From NCBI RefSeq assembly GCF_963576675.1, contig NC_088917.1, positions 73,456,610 to 73,520,609 on the forward strand: a stretch of DNA of 64,000 nucleotides. Reading direction: 5' to 3'. Every line of letters begins with the position of its first letter. Positions within the stretch are counted from its first letter, which is position 1. This document shows, in pieces, positions 1 to 10,691 of the stretch. The stretch is from Euphorbia lathyris (lineage: Eukaryota; Streptophyta; Magnoliopsida; Malpighiales; Euphorbiaceae). The notes under the pieces are model-generated. The model made no database searches. It was given only the letters and a program-made list of their open reading frames with translations, and was not told the DNA's origin. The translations under genes were made by a program, and so were the position numbers.

Positions 1-1264
1 TGATGTGGTAGACTCTGATGGGGACTAGATTTGGCCTATGTTTGATACCTTCTTGAGCCTTGACTCTCTCCTCAGAATCAGGGGAGTTAATAACCTGGAG
101 GAGGACAAGGATAGGCATTGCTGGGCCCTGACAAGCAATGGTGCTTACTCTTGCAAGTCTGCCTTTGAAGCCTTTACTCTTGACAGATCCGACCCTCTTT
201 CGGACATTTGGAAATCCATTTGGGCTCTGAAAATCCTTTATCGAATGAGGAGCTTCCTGTGGCTTGGGGTCAAGGACAGGTTGCTGACTAATTCGGATAG
301 ACATAGACGTCACTTGGCGGCTTCATGTGCTTGTAGTAGATGCAGAGGCCAAGTTGAATCTTTGTGCCACGCCCTTAGGGACTGTCCTAAGAGTAAGGAG
401 GTTTGGCAGAAAGTTCTTCCGCACCACATCCTCCCCGCCTTCTTTGCCTCTCCTGAGAATGACTGGTTCTCCAATGGGGTTAAAGGTAGGTTACTGTCTA
501 GCATGGAACAGGGAGACATTTTATTTGCTATTATTTGCCACCACCTTTGGAAGTGGAGGAACGAGGAGATCTTTGGGGAGAAGACTGTTTTTATTCAGAA
601 CCTACCCGAGTTCTTCTCTAAAAAGCTCCTTACCATTACGGGGAGCTTCAAAGGGGAACCCCTTGCCAATTCTTCCCAGAATAAAGAGGTTCACCTTGTT
701 GGTTGGTGTAGGCCGAAGGATGGGTTGGTGAAGTTGAACACGGATGGCTCCTGCCTCAACAATGGTAAGATTGCGGCTGGAGGCGTGCTCAGGGACGCGG
801 GCGGTGCCTGGTTGTCTGGATTCACCCATAACCTGGGTTTGGGCTCATCATTTTCAGCGGAGCTTTGGGGTATTCTTTCTGGAGTCAAGCTTGCCAAGAA
901 TCTGGGTATTAAAAGACTTGCTGTGGAGTCTGATAATAAGGAGGCTATTAGTATGATCTCTAATAATCATGCTATTTGTCTTAGTAGCCAGAACCTTATA
1001 AAAGCAATAAGAAGGCTTGGCTCCTCCTTTGAGTCCTTAGAGTTCAGCCACATCTACAGAGAACAAAATCGAATTGCGGATCGCTTGGCGGCGGCTGGGC
1101 ACGAGGGGATGTTAGGTGTTACCACCCTTTCTGAACCTCCAATCTATCTTTCTTCTTTCCTGTTAGAGGACAGGGTTGGGGTTAGCTTTCCTAGGCTGAT
1201 CCCAGGTTAGCTTTTGTTTCGTTGTTTGTTTGTTTTTTCTTTCATGTTTCTACCAAAAAAAAAA
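1..1264 (+). mobile_element. LINE (L1-type) 3' portion, copy A
   Basis: This is the 3' end of a non-LTR retrotransposon cut by the window edge. Its coding part (RT zinc-binding region, then RNase H) matches the copies at 40623-43548 and 32467-33186 closely along its whole length. It ends in a short 3' UTR and an A-run at about 1254-1264, as expected from target-primed reverse transcription. The 5' target duplication lies outside the window, so the duplication cannot be tested here. Confidence 0.9.
38..1210 (+). CDS. LINE ORF2 C-terminal part: RT zinc-binding domain plus RNase H (partial)
   Basis: About 390 codons remain open. Residues ~25-145 carry the plant zf-RVT pattern: a W-x-L-T-N-x-G-Y motif, then Cys-rich CSRCRG and LCHALRDC. 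Residues ~225-350 form an RNase H fold with acidic residues in NTDGSC, SAELWGI and VESDN, and REQNRIAD at the end. The reading frame runs back to the window edge but meets an in-frame TAG at about 25-27, where the related copy at ~42320 has a tryptophan codon. The copy is therefore already broken. The protein would act as the 3' processing part of a LINE ORF2 polyprotein, removing RNA from the RNA:DNA hybrid. Confidence 0.85.
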   Translation: MFDTFLSLDSLLRIRGVNNLEEDKDRHCWALTSNGAYSCKSAFEAFTLDRSDPLSDIWKSIWALKILYRMRSFLWLGVKDRLLTNSDRHRRHLAASCACSRCRGQVESLCHALRDCPKSKEVWQKVLPHHILPAFFASPENDWFSNGVKGRLLSSMEQGDILFAIICHHLWKWRNEEIFGEKTVFIQNLPEFFSKKLLTITGSFKGEPLANSSQNKEVHLVGWCRPKDGLVKLNTDGSCLNNGKIAAGGVLRDAGGAWLSGFTHNLGLGSSFSAELWGILSGVKLAKNLGIKRLAVESDNKEAISMISNNHAICLSSQNLIKAIRRLGSSFESLEFSHIYREQNRIADRLAAAGHEGMLGVTTLSEPPIYLSSFLLEDRVGVSFPRLIPG

Positions 1265-2109
1265 ATTCTTATATACAGTCCAAAGGGCTGTACATATCAT
1301 AACCCTTTTTTAAACACCATGTTATCATAAGGGTATCAATCCGGATTATTTAATCTTTTTTAAGGGATATGGTAAGGGTCGTTTTAAACATTTTTATGCC
1401 CCCGTATTAAACGAAATTAAAGTCATTAGTCATTAAAAAATTATTAGTATTATATAATAAAAAAATATTTCTACAACATGAAACACTAAAATATTTTAAC
1501 TTAATTTTTGACATGATAAATATAATAAAAAATTATAATATCGTATAATAATAATAATGATAATAAATGTCCATTTAAGATTCTTAAATCGTTAAATTTT
1601 AGATATTTCTTAGATAAATTAAAATTCACATTGGATATTATATAATAATAAAAATTTGGTCCCTTAAATTTGGAGACCCTGTACTGGGGACCTTTTTGTA
1701 CTCCTTTTTCCTACCCTCTTGACATAGTGCAAAAATACTTATAACATTGATGACCAAGAGCAATTTTATCTTTAATATTGACAAGTTGAGTCAATTTGAA
1801 AAAAAATGTATCAAATTATCTTCCGAGTCTTGAATCTTGTCATTCGTCATTTTATCTCTCATCAGTCAAATATCACAAACATATATATACAAGTGCGTTG
1901 ACACAAAAAAAATTCAAATATTTCATCGCATTTAAAATTGTTAATCTTCAATTCTATTATAAAATTATAAAAATGTAATTTTTTAAAAACAAATTGATAT
2001 GTAACTAATACAAAGTAAGAGAACAAAATATCGTTGTTTTTTAAAAATATATGAAATTGACATAACTTGTTATTATTAGGAGTAAAATTGCTTCAGTCTG
2101 TAAACGTTA
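1265..2109. repeat. AT-rich spacer with a palindrome and a degraded MITE copy
   Basis: No gene is visible. A short palindrome of the TACA(G/A)..CC..GG..TGTA type lies at 1274-1292 and resembles two at 60151 and 60356. From about 1749 to 2110 the sequence is a degraded relative of the MITE at 52537-53118. Both share the accaagagcaattttac-like inner repeat, the 'gtcaattt' start, the central tcttgaatcttgt-type block and the 'agtaaaattgct' return arm. The outer terminal repeats of this copy are lost. Confidence 0.5.
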
Positions 2110-2429
2110 AGTGATTGTTTGGATGATGACATTTGAAAGAAGGTGAGTATAAGTGTAATTAAGTAATATTCTTTGTTTTGAGGTGTAATTGAATAGTATA
2201 ATAAATGAGGGTAAGTGAGGGTGAATTTTGGCTAATTTTCTTTACACCCAAATTAAAGGGGAATCATGGTACATGTATTTTTCTTACAAAAGTACATTTT
2301 CTTTTATTTATTTATAAAAAATATAAGGATATAAGAGTAATTTTATATATAATTACATTATTAAACCATCACTTGCCTTACATTCCATCCAAACACAACA
2401 AGTTATTTCATACACCTCACTTACTTCCC
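2110..2429. mobile_element. Left part of a MITE-like sequence, interrupted by nested LTR elements
   Basis: A segment beginning 'gtgattgtttggatg' at 2110 looks like one terminus of a short DNA element. The mirrored terminus ('cacctaaacaagacc' type) lies at about 26985-27001, after the nested insertions. Joining 2429 to 26960 would restore a continuous AT-rich element with inverted ends. The 5-bp sequence ttccc is present at both 2425-2429 and 26955-26959. There are no coding sequences. The family is not identified. Confidence 0.4.
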
Positions 2430-2791
2430 TGATGTAGATAAAATCGATCTGAGAGTTTTAATCGTAAATTCACAAAGATTACAAACTTCTCTAGCTAAAC
2501 TAGAAGGTTGAGTAGACCCAAAAAGGATAATATCATTGCTCCAATGGAGGCTTCAAATTCAATATTCATCAAAGTTGGAAACCATTACAAAATGAGGAGA
2601 ATATATACTCCTCCCAAATAAAAGACAAGAGACTAAAAGGCCCCCATAGGCTTACCAACAACTAAGGAACCATAGGGGTAAAGTAGGAATTACATAAAGA
2701 AAGATAATATGATAATTAAGTTAAATGGCAGGGTGGTAAATAGTTGAGTGGCAAAACAGTAAATAGAAGGTGGCAGATATTGTTCCTAACA
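2430..2791 (-). repeat. 3' LTR of the pol-less element (362 bp)
   Basis: On the plus strand it starts tgatgtagata and ends cctaaca, so on the element's own strand it is TGTTAGG...CTACATCA, with canonical TG/CA ends. It aligns end to end with 5425-5787, with about 15 differences counted by eye (~96% identity). The left flank is ttccc (2425-2429). Confidence 0.88.
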
Positions 2792-5374
2792 AGAAGAACT
2801 TGGGGAGGAAGTATTCCTCAACCCTGGTACGCCCCGTGTAACCTGATTCACGCACCCGCGAGGTTGTGTCTCTGGGCTTGGTGCCTCTCGTTGGGCATTC
2901 ACACGCGTGGCGTCCCCGACAGTACGCCCCACGTTCTTTACCTTTTGGATGGAACTCTCTTCGAAGCCTGGTTCCACGCTCTGCGCCTCGGAGGGCACGC
3001 CCCGCGCCTCGGAGGGCACCCCCCGCGTATATGACCCGTTGGGCCGTTCCCCCGATGTTGGATTCTTCACGCTCCGCGGTCCCTTACGTGTGCTCCGCAT
3101 GCTCAACTTTTCGCCCTTGATCTCATCACCCTTGGCTAATTCTCTCCGGGTCTCGTCTTTTGGTTCCGGGTCCATATCCGGGGGATGGATGCCCTCATCA
3201 TACTCCCCTTCTTTAAAAGAGTTGGACCCCAACTCAATGATAAAACAAGGACGACTCATCCCCAAGGTTGATGTTCCGCTCACCCCATTAGCAATACTCT
3301 TCTCTTGGCTCGGGTTACCCGTTACTAGCAATCCGACGGGTTGTCCAACTCTTGCATCTTCTAGCGGCGTTGGTTCTCGGCTTGGGCACACAATCAAGGC
3401 GGCTTTCCTTTCTCCCTTAGTAGGACCCTTCAACGGCATGAGAATATACTTGGCCCCATCTTTGAATACGGTGTACGTGTTGTCCCTTCCCGCATGCGAG
3501 GCATCATGGTCGAACTGCCAAGGCCGCCCAAGGAGCAAGTGATACACATCCATCTACACCACATCACACATAACCTCATCTTGGTAGGCCCCAATAGATA
3601 TAGGAACCTTGCATCGGTGAGTGACATTAAGCTTCTCTCCCTCTTTAATCCAACCCACTCGATACAGATTCGGATGTGGCTCGGGCACTAAGTTGAATTT
3701 GCTCAAAGCGGCTTTGCTAAGGATGTTCTCTTGACTTCCGCCATCAACAATCAACTCACATATCAATCCGTGGACCAGACCTCTAGTCCTAAACAATTGG
3801 TGTCTCGGGTCATGTTCTTGTTCTACCAACATAAGAACTCTCTTCACTACATGGACTCCCCGGTCATCTCCGGATGATCCGCTATCCACGGGCTCACAAT
3901 ACACCCCATCGTTTCCTCCATACCCATCATCCTCGTACCTCTCAACCATATTAGCGCTCCTCCTCTTTGGACATTCATTTGAGCGGTGGTCCGATTCGTT
4001 GCATCGAAAGCACTTAAACGGAACTGTTTTGGTGTACGGGTTGTTGCCCTTAAGAGGGGCTGCTGTCCTAAAGGGTCTCACATCTCCGCTAGGTGATTTT
4101 CCCCCACTCAAGACTTTAGTGCCACTTGAGCTAGCGCCACCTTTGTCCTTGTCCACCCCCTTGGACTCTTCTCCCTCCTCACATGCTTCCTCAATCCTCG
4201 TCCTCCGGTACCCGTCACGTGCTCTAACATTCAATTGAGACTCGGCCTTCAAAGCTAGATTCCTTGCGTCTTGAACACGGATTACCATTTGGGTCCCAAT
4301 TCTGTCTTGAATGTTATACCGTAGCCCATCTAGATACCTTGAAGTCTTTTGGCTTTCGGTTTCCGATAAGTTAGCCCTTGCCGAAAGCCTCAAGTACTCC
4401 GAAGTATACTCGTGCACGCTCCTAGGCCCTTGTGAGCAATTCCAGTAGGAGCTGTAGATATACTACTTGTAGTCGAGTGGCAAAAACCGTTCTCTAATCA
4501 TCGATTTCATCCTCCACCAAGACCTAATCGGTTCCCTTCCTCCCCTTCTCCTTTCTTCCTTCACATTGTCCCACCATACCAAGGCTCCCCCTTTCATTCT
4601 ATAGGCTACTAACTGAACTCTCCTATCTTCCGGTATGCCCGCATAGTCGAAGAACCTCCCCACCTCAAGCAACCAATCAAGGAACCCCTCAATGTTGAGT
4701 TCTCCTCCAACCGAGGGTAAGTCCACTTTCAACTTGAAGGCATCGTCCCTCTCAAAATTCCCTCCATACGCCATTCTTACACTCGGCTCGCCTCTATGCC
4801 CGCCTCTTTCATTACCCCGACCCCCATACGGATCATTCAAACCGAAATGTTCCCTCTCATAACCACCTACAACATCATTATGCACAACACCCATATTCCC
4901 AGCACGCAAATGCATGAGACCAACAACATCATTCATATGTATATCATTCCTATGCCTATCATTCAAAGTATCATCATCCATTCTAATCCTCATATTTCTA
5001 GCAATCCTAGGCATCTCAAAATCATCAAATAGATCTCCATCGCTATCACTATCAACATTCCTAATGTTCACGAGATTAGTTCGTCTTACCTCTTGAACCC
5101 GAGGGCCCATTGGTTATGGTGTTGGTGGTCGCTCTTGTTGGGGGCGGATTTGCTCTTCTTTCCGCCGGTGGGGTCCTTCGGTTAGAAGAGTTTGAGTATT
5201 GCGGTTTCCGATTTTCAGTTCTTCAAGGGCGAGAAGAATATCTCGGGTACTCGTGTCGTACCTTTCCTCTAACGCTCTTAGGGACTCCGTTAGATGCTTC
5301 ACATTGCCTTCTAGCATATCAACTCGTTGCTCCATAGGTCCGATGGCTTCGTTTGTGATACGTGGTGGAACCAT
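2786..5374 (-). pseudogene. gag-protease of a Ty3/gypsy (chromovirus-like) element, interrupted by stops
   Basis: One reading frame runs from the ATG at 5374 to a stop just inside the LTR, broken only by three in-frame stops (5114-5116, 4463-4465, 3554-3556). It holds four parts. First is an N-terminal coiled coil (~residues 15-55). Second is a gag capsid region at about 4780-4270, with a GGALVWW-type motif and an RxxHEYTxEYLRL stretch. Third is a CCHC knuckle, CFRCNESDHRSNEC, near 4015-3970. Fourth is an aspartic protease with VDGGSQENI near 3750 and LLLGRPW near 3530. After the protease comes a low-complexity, GC-rich tail with a duplicated GVPSEAR repeat, and then the LTR. The three stops are TAA or TAG, and each could come from a C-to-T change in a CAA or CAG codon, as expected for methylated plant DNA. 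RT, RNase H and integrase are absent. Confidence 0.85.
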
Positions 5375-5409
5375 TTCCGAGAAGAAGTCTTCGGAAAGGA
5401 AAACGACTC

Positions 5410-5422
5410 GGCTGTGATACCA
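5410..5422 (-). other. Primer-binding site (initiator tRNA-Met type)
   Basis: Read on the minus strand, TGGTATCACAGCC follows the 5' LTR (5787-5425) after a 2-base gap. It matches the usual initiator tRNA-Met site TGGTATCAGAGCC with one mismatch. This fixes the element's polarity as minus. Confidence 0.8.
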
Positions 5423-5424
5423 AC

Positions 5425-5787
5425 TGATGTAGATTAAATCGATCTGAGAGTTTTAATCGTAAACTCACAAAGATTACAAACTTCTCTAGCTAAACTAGAC
5501 GGTTGAGTAAATCCAAAAAGGATAATATCCTTGCTGCAATGGAGGCTTCAAATTCAATATTCATCAAAGTTGGGAAACATTACAAAATGAGGAGAATATA
5601 TACTCCTCCCAAATAAAAGACAAGAGACTAAAAGGCCCCCCCTAGGGTTACCAACAACTAAGGAACCATAGGGGTAAAATAGGAATTACATAAAGAAAGA
5701 TAATAGGATAATTAAGTTAAATGGCAGGGTGGTAAATAGTTGAGTGGCAAAACAGTAAATAGAAGGTGACAGATATTGTTCCTAACA
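5425..5787 (-). repeat. 5' LTR of the pol-less element (363 bp)
   Basis: Direct repeat of 2430-2791 with the same TG/CA ends. It is followed on the plus strand by agaagaacttggggaggaagt (5788-5808), the start of a second copy of the internal region. That copy is cut at 5808 by the Ogre/Tat-like element and resumes at 26584. The arrangement LTR-internal-LTR-internal suggests a tandem or recombinant source. Confidence 0.85.
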
Positions 5788-7366
5788 AGAAGAACTTGGG
5801 GAGGAAGTTGTTAGACGAGGTGCCGCGGCCTAATCTCCCGGGCGGACCGGGGGGTGGACAACCTCATGGCGACGTAAGCGGTGATTGGCGCCGAAAGCAA
5901 CCAATCGCGGAATCAAGCTGCTCGGCAGGACCGGAGCTCGGAGATATGGAAGAGTCGCCACCCACGAATGGGAAAATGAACACCGATCCCTTGCGGGAGA
6001 CCGGTGTGGGTTCGGGAAACTTAGGTACGAGCCGAGAAGGCTAGCTCCTTTCCGGAGAAAGGCTACTAGGCACCCCGACATCGCCCGGTTATGAACCACC
6101 GGCCTCCTACTCAGCATGTTAGGCGATAACGGACTAATCGTATACTTCTTTAAGTTTAAAATTCATTTGAAACCCTTTTCTTTCTCTTTTTGGAAACCGT
6201 TTTGAGCATATGATATTGACAAGCCACATCAGTAAAGAATCACCCATTTATGTTTATACATACACAGAGAGGGGGAAGAAAGAAGTGATTTATTTACAAC
6301 CGTATTTAAATGTTATGTTGTGTGTCTATTCTACATTAACTTATTTCCCCAAAACGATGTTTATTACATGGTTCGCGCCTTAATCGCCGTTGGAACGATT
6401 GAGGTGCGTTTTAAAGCCCCGTTGGATGAAGTTTACCCGAATCGCCGTTGGAACGACTCGAGTATTTGAAGACGTTTGTGATAAAAACCTTTTAACGAGA
6501 AAACGTGCTTAAACATACAAGTCAATTTTATTTTGTACAAATTCTTTAAGAAAGTGATTCGAAAATTCTATTATTCACAACGAAAACGATTTTAATTACA
6601 ATAATCCTTTAATCCGCCTTTGGAACGGACTAAGGTTTTAAAACGTGGTGTTTTGAAGACGGTTTGAAATGCTAACAAAAACGACTCTATTTATTCACAT
6701 TAGGAAACTCCAAAAATTCATTAGTTTAAATAATTCAATTGAAAACTCTCTTTTTTGTGATTTATTTTCCCCACTTATTTAATGGACTCTCTAATTGTTA
6801 TACTTACAACAATAAACTTATTTAAACTAATATTCACACTCAAATAAAGCCTTCTTGGAACATGGACCCATGAATGGGCTAAAAGAATAAAGAAAATAGT
6901 TTAGACACATATATATATATACATTTAAATCAAAAAGGAGAAGATAAGAAAATAAGAGTTAATAAAAGGAAACTATATAATACATATATGAAAATGCTAG
7001 ATAAAATACATTTATACTTTAAAAATGCTAAAACAATAAGTAAATCTTATGGATAAGAAAATAATATTTACCCAAAAATAACTTCCTTCAATAATTAACG
7101 AAATAACCCAAATGTTCCTAAAACTATACATATATATACATAATTAATATAGTTTAAATACCAAAAATGACATATACTAATATCCATCCATTGTTTCTCA
7201 AAATATCAAATAACTAATATTTAAACATAGCCTAAGTTAATAAAAAGGAAATACGTATATATATATTTATACTTATATTGTAAAATAAAATAAAAATGAT
7301 ATACCAATATTCTAAAATAAATATATATACTAAAATTCTTTAATAATTTTAAAAGAATATGTTACG

Positions 7367-7371
<5 letters not shown>

Positions 7372-7414
<43 letters not shown>
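7372..7414. repeat. (TA)n microsatellite, about 21 units, inside the 3' LTR
   Basis: A pure TA run. The sister LTR has only about 7 units at 25174-25187, so the tract changed length after insertion. Confidence 0.95.
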
Positions 7415-7415
<1 letters not shown>

Positions 7416-8189
7416 TAAGGATTAAAAGTCTAAAAGTTAAGAAAAAGGGACCGAAATGACATTTTTTACATTTTGGCAGATTTACCGACGGAAAATCCGT
7501 CGGTAAACAACCTTTAGTGACAGAAATGGCAAATTACAGCAGCACTCCAATATTTTCCAGATTTATTCAAAAGCATTAAATTAACTCTAATTCAATCGTT
7601 TTGGACTTCCGAACTACCAAAGATGGATCATAGTCGAAAACGGAAGTTCCTAAAACGATGTTTTTATTTTAAAACGTTATTTGGAAACCTCTTTTAAATC
7701 AAAAACTTATAATTACAACATTTTTGATACCCGAACTACCTTTTTATCGGATCACGGTTCGTATGGGGATATCCAAAACGAGGTTTTTATTTTAAAACAA
7801 AACCGAATTTTATTTAACACGAAACGAAAATTAAATAAATACGCTAACTAAATAAAACGTGACAAAATAAATAAATGACTAAAGGAATAAAAATTATAGC
7901 ATAAAAAAAATAAATAGAAGGAGAGAAATAAATTAAATAAAATAAAGAGTCTAGTCCTCGGATAATACCTTTGATTCGGTATCTGACAATCGAAGCCGAT
8001 TGATTCCACGAACCGCGAGCTCCCGATTTTAATAAAAATTTAGTAAAAATTGAACTTAGGAAATTTGGAATTTTTGAGGAAAAAAATATTTTTCTCAAAA
8101 AAAATCCACTCTCTCTCTCTCTAAAAATGTTTAGAGTGAGAAAGTTTTCCTCCCAAAAAAGGCCTCCTCTTCACCTTGGGATCCATGCC

Positions 8190-8199
8190 CTTATATAGG
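8190..8199 (-). promoter_or_regulatory. LTR promoter TATA box (3' LTR copy)
   Basis: Minus strand CCCTATATAA followed by GGGCATGG. The identical box in the transcribing 5' LTR is at 25964-25973. It would place the U3/R boundary about 30 bases downstream, near 8160 (25935 in the other LTR), leaving an R-U5 part of over 2 kb. This is inferred from motif and position only. Confidence 0.55.
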
Positions 8200-8215
8200 G
8201 AAACGGATCCCGGAA

Positions 8216-8700
8216 CAATGGGCGACGCCCAAAAAAAATTGGGCGTCGCCCATTGTGGTTGGGCGGCCGCCCAACCTAGTGTTGGGCTACCGCCCAACAT
8301 GAGTTGGGCGATCGCCCAACGCGAGGTTGGACGCCCGCGCCCAACCCTCGTCGGGCGTCCGCCCGACGCGTTGGGCGTTCGCCCGACGTGGTTGGGTGCC
8401 CACCCAGCGACCCTCGGGGCGTGCCCCACGCCGTCGGACGCGTGCACTCCGTGGCCGCCGAGCGCGCGTTCCGTGCAGCTAGACGCTCGCACGTCGCGGC
8501 CGCCGAACCCGCGCCTCGCGCTGCCAGGCACGTGTGCTCAACGGCCCACGAGGGCGCGCACCGCCAGCGGTCCCAGGCATTGCTCGCGGTGCGTCCGACG
8601 GACGCCGCACGCACGTCTCGAGCCGTCAAGCGGGCGTTCGACCATCGTCGTCCTCGTGCGGGATGCCGTTGCGTGCCCGCGCCGTGCCGTTAATTTTCCT
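8216..8700. repeat. GC-rich palindrome cluster in U3
   Basis: A GC-rich island in otherwise AT-rich DNA. It is built from short hairpins of the TTGGGCG..CGCCCAA type: at least six between 8216 and 8400, some almost perfectly self-complementary (such as ttgggcgatcgcccaa and gttgggcggccgcccaac). It lies directly upstream of the LTR TATA box in the element's orientation. The sister segment at 25989-26470 keeps the pattern but differs by several substitutions and indels. Confidence 0.8.
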
Positions 8701-8802
8701 CAGCTTATTATTCTTTATATATTTTTCAAAACATCCGGAATCAATCGCTTCGACCGTCTTGTTTCAGGTTTTCGTCACAGGTCCTCCGACTCGGTGTCTA
8801 CA

Positions 8803-8818
8803 GTTGCCCCTACTTTTC
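8803..8818 (-). other. Polypurine tract next to the 3' LTR
   Basis: Read on the minus strand, AGAAAAGTAGGGGCAAC directly precedes the 3' LTR start TGTAGACACC. A purine-rich stretch at this position is the expected primer for plus-strand DNA synthesis. Confidence 0.65.
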
Positions 8819-8996
8819 TATTTTGACAGTGATGTGTGTGGTTCGAAAACGTTTTTGCTAACGTAACACATGCAATGTAAAACATATAAAAGTAAAAGAC
8901 ACGTAACGAGTAGGAGGAAACATACCTGACCTTTGCGCTGCGCGCTCCGGCGTTGCTCTCTGACTGCATCAGACTCTGCTTCGGGCTGCACCCTAG

Positions 8997-9945
8997 TTCA
9001 CGACCGCGGGGATAATGGCTAAATAGCTACCCTAGTTTATGACCGCGGGGATAATGGCTAAATAGCTACCCTATTTCAAGATTGCGGGGATAATGGCTAA
9101 ATAGCTACCCTGATTTACGACTGCGGGGATAATGGCTAAATAGCTACCCCATTTTAAGATTGCGGGATGATGGCTAAACAGCTACCCTGGTTTACGACTG
9201 CGGGGATGATGGCTAAACAGCTACCCTGGTTTACGACTGCGGGGATAATGGCTAAACAGCTACCCCATTTCAAGATTGCGGGGATAATGGCTAAACAGCT
9301 ACCCTATTTCAAGATTGCGGGGATAATGGCTAAACAGCTACCCTATTTCAAGATTGCGGGGATAATGGCTAAACAGCTACCCTGATTTACGACTGTGGGG
9401 ATAATGGCTAAACAGCTACCCTATTTCAAGATTGCAGGGATAATGGCTAAACAGCTACCCTATTTCAAGATCACGGGGATAATGGCTAAACAGCTACCCT
9501 GATTTACGACTGTGGGGATAATGGCTAAACAGCTACCCTATTTCAAGATTGCGGGGATAATGGCTAAACAGCTACCCTATTTCAAGATCACGGGGATAAT
9601 GGCTAAACAGCTACCCTATTTCAAGATCGCGGGGATAATGGCTAAACAGCTACCCTGATTTACGACTGTGGGGATAATGGCTAAACAGCTACCCTATTTC
9701 AAGATTGCGGGGATAATGGCTAAACAGCTACCCTATTTCAAGATCACGGGGATAATGGCTAAACAGCTACCCTATTTCAAGATCGCGGGGATAATGGCTA
9801 AACAGCTACCCCATTTCAAGATTGCGGGGATAATGGCTAAACAGCTACCCTATTTCAAGATTGCGGGGATAATGGCTAAACAGCTACCCTATTTCAAGAT
9901 CACGGGGATAATGGCTAAATAGCTACCCTGATTTGCGACTGTGGT
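8997..9945. repeat. Tandem array 1, 39-bp unit, about 24 copies
   Basis: The unit is of the form ggggataatggctaaacagc...taccctatttcaagattgc, 39 bp long. Copies vary mainly in the linker (tatttcaagat, gatttacgact) and in the 5' copies (aaatagc instead of aaacagc). Because 39 is a multiple of 3, each frame stays open across many units and gives a 13-residue peptide repeat (MAKQLPYFKIAGI). This is a by-product of unit length, not evidence of a protein. The array sits in the 3' untranslated part of the Ogre/Tat-like element, a known hypervariable zone that can seed satellites. Confidence 0.93.
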
Positions 9946-10277
9946 GAAGATGGCTAAAAAGCAACTCCGGTCAGCGACCACGAGCCAGATGGCTAAAAAG
10001 CAACTCCAGTCTGCGACCAAGAGTCAAATGGCTCAAAAGCAACTTCGGTCTGCGACCGAGAGTCAAATGGCTAAAAAGCAACTCCGGTCTGCGACCGTGA
10101 GTCAAATGGCTAAAAAGCAACTTCGGTCTGCGACCGAGAGTCAAATGGCTAAAAAGCAACTCCGGTCTGCGACCGTGAGTCAAATGGCTAAAAAGCAACT
10201 TCGATCTGCGACCGAGAGTCAAATGGCTCAAAAGCAACTCCGGTCTGCGACCGTGAGTCAAATGGCTAAAAAGCGGG
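9946..10277. repeat. Tandem array 2, diverged 39-bp unit, about 8 copies
   Basis: The unit is of the form caaatggctaaaaagcaact..ccggtctgcgaccgtgagt. It has the same 39-bp period as array 1 and shares the core atggctaaa-agc-act, but its second half differs. It abuts array 1 with no spacer, so the two probably come from one ancestral unit amplified in two rounds. Two sub-variants (ccgtgag and ccgagag) alternate, suggesting a 78-bp higher-order unit. Confidence 0.9.
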
Positions 10278-10617
10278 GGCTGTTTCTGGATTTTCTTACC
10301 ACACTGTTGTCTGTATTTTCTCACTAGAGCTATCATCTCGACGATTCGATGGGCACACGTCTGAGTCCGAAATGAAATAGACTACTGATTGTTTTTCTGT
10401 TGACTGTCGTCTGTATTTTGACTGGTGTCATTGTTCTGTAAAAATTAGCTGTTGTCTAGAATTGATGTTTTGACGATGTTGGTTACTGTCTGGGAGAAAC
10501 GCAGGCTGAAACGGAATGCAAATCGGAGGTCTGTGCACCTGATAATTAATTATTTACTTTTTACCTTTATGTCAAATCGTACTTTTTCACTATTTACGGG
10601 AATGCCATTCCCTTTTC

Positions 10618-10627
10618 CTATATAAGG
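10618..10627 (+). promoter_or_regulatory. Candidate TATA box of the antisense gene
   Basis: ctatataagg lies 74 bases before the ATG at 10692, followed by a CT-rich leader (ccccacaccttctctcactag). This is a typical plant spacing and implies plus-strand transcription independent of the LTR promoters. Not proven. Confidence 0.5.
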
Positions 10628-10691
10628 TGGTGGGGTTTCATTTCAACCCCACACCTTCTCTCACTAGACTTCAATTTGGATTATTCTCGGG

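Larger units (their letters stand above)
5809..8802 (-). repeat. 3' LTR of the Ogre/Tat-like element (2994 bp)
   Basis: It starts tgttagacgagg and ends ggtgtctaca on the plus strand. Inside are a (TA)n tract (7372-7414), an 11-bp inverted repeat tttaccgacgg/ccgtcggtaaa (7484-7510), a CT-rich run (8109-8122), a minus-strand TATA box (8190-8199) and a GC-rich hairpin cluster (8216-8700). No convincing ORF is present; open frames in the GC-rich part are compositional. Confidence 0.93.

Noticed and set aside
2907..3542. Plus-strand ORF of 211 codons
   Set aside because: It is the shadow of the protease-tail frame on the minus strand, where recognisable motifs lie.
7484..7510. End of a CACTA-type DNA transposon (tttaccgacgg inverted repeat)
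   Set aside because: The hairpin is present at the same place in both LTRs and is not accompanied by CACTA ends or a 3-bp duplication.
8176..8866. Several overlapping ORFs of 100-216 codons in the GC-rich LTR segment (also at 25949-26622)
   Set aside because: GC-rich palindromic DNA has few stops by chance. Frames on both strands are open, Ala/Arg/Pro-rich, and differ between the two LTRs.
8997..9945. A CRISPR-like array of regular repeats
   Set aside because: Units are directly adjacent 39-bp tandem copies with no unique spacers, and the context is a plant retrotransposon.
9167..10327. Repeat-rich ORFs with 13-residue peptide repeats (MAKQLPYFKIAGI, MAKKQLRSATVSQ)
   Set aside because: The unit length is a multiple of three, so frames stay open by arithmetic. 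Both strands are open, and the region is 3' UTR of the element.
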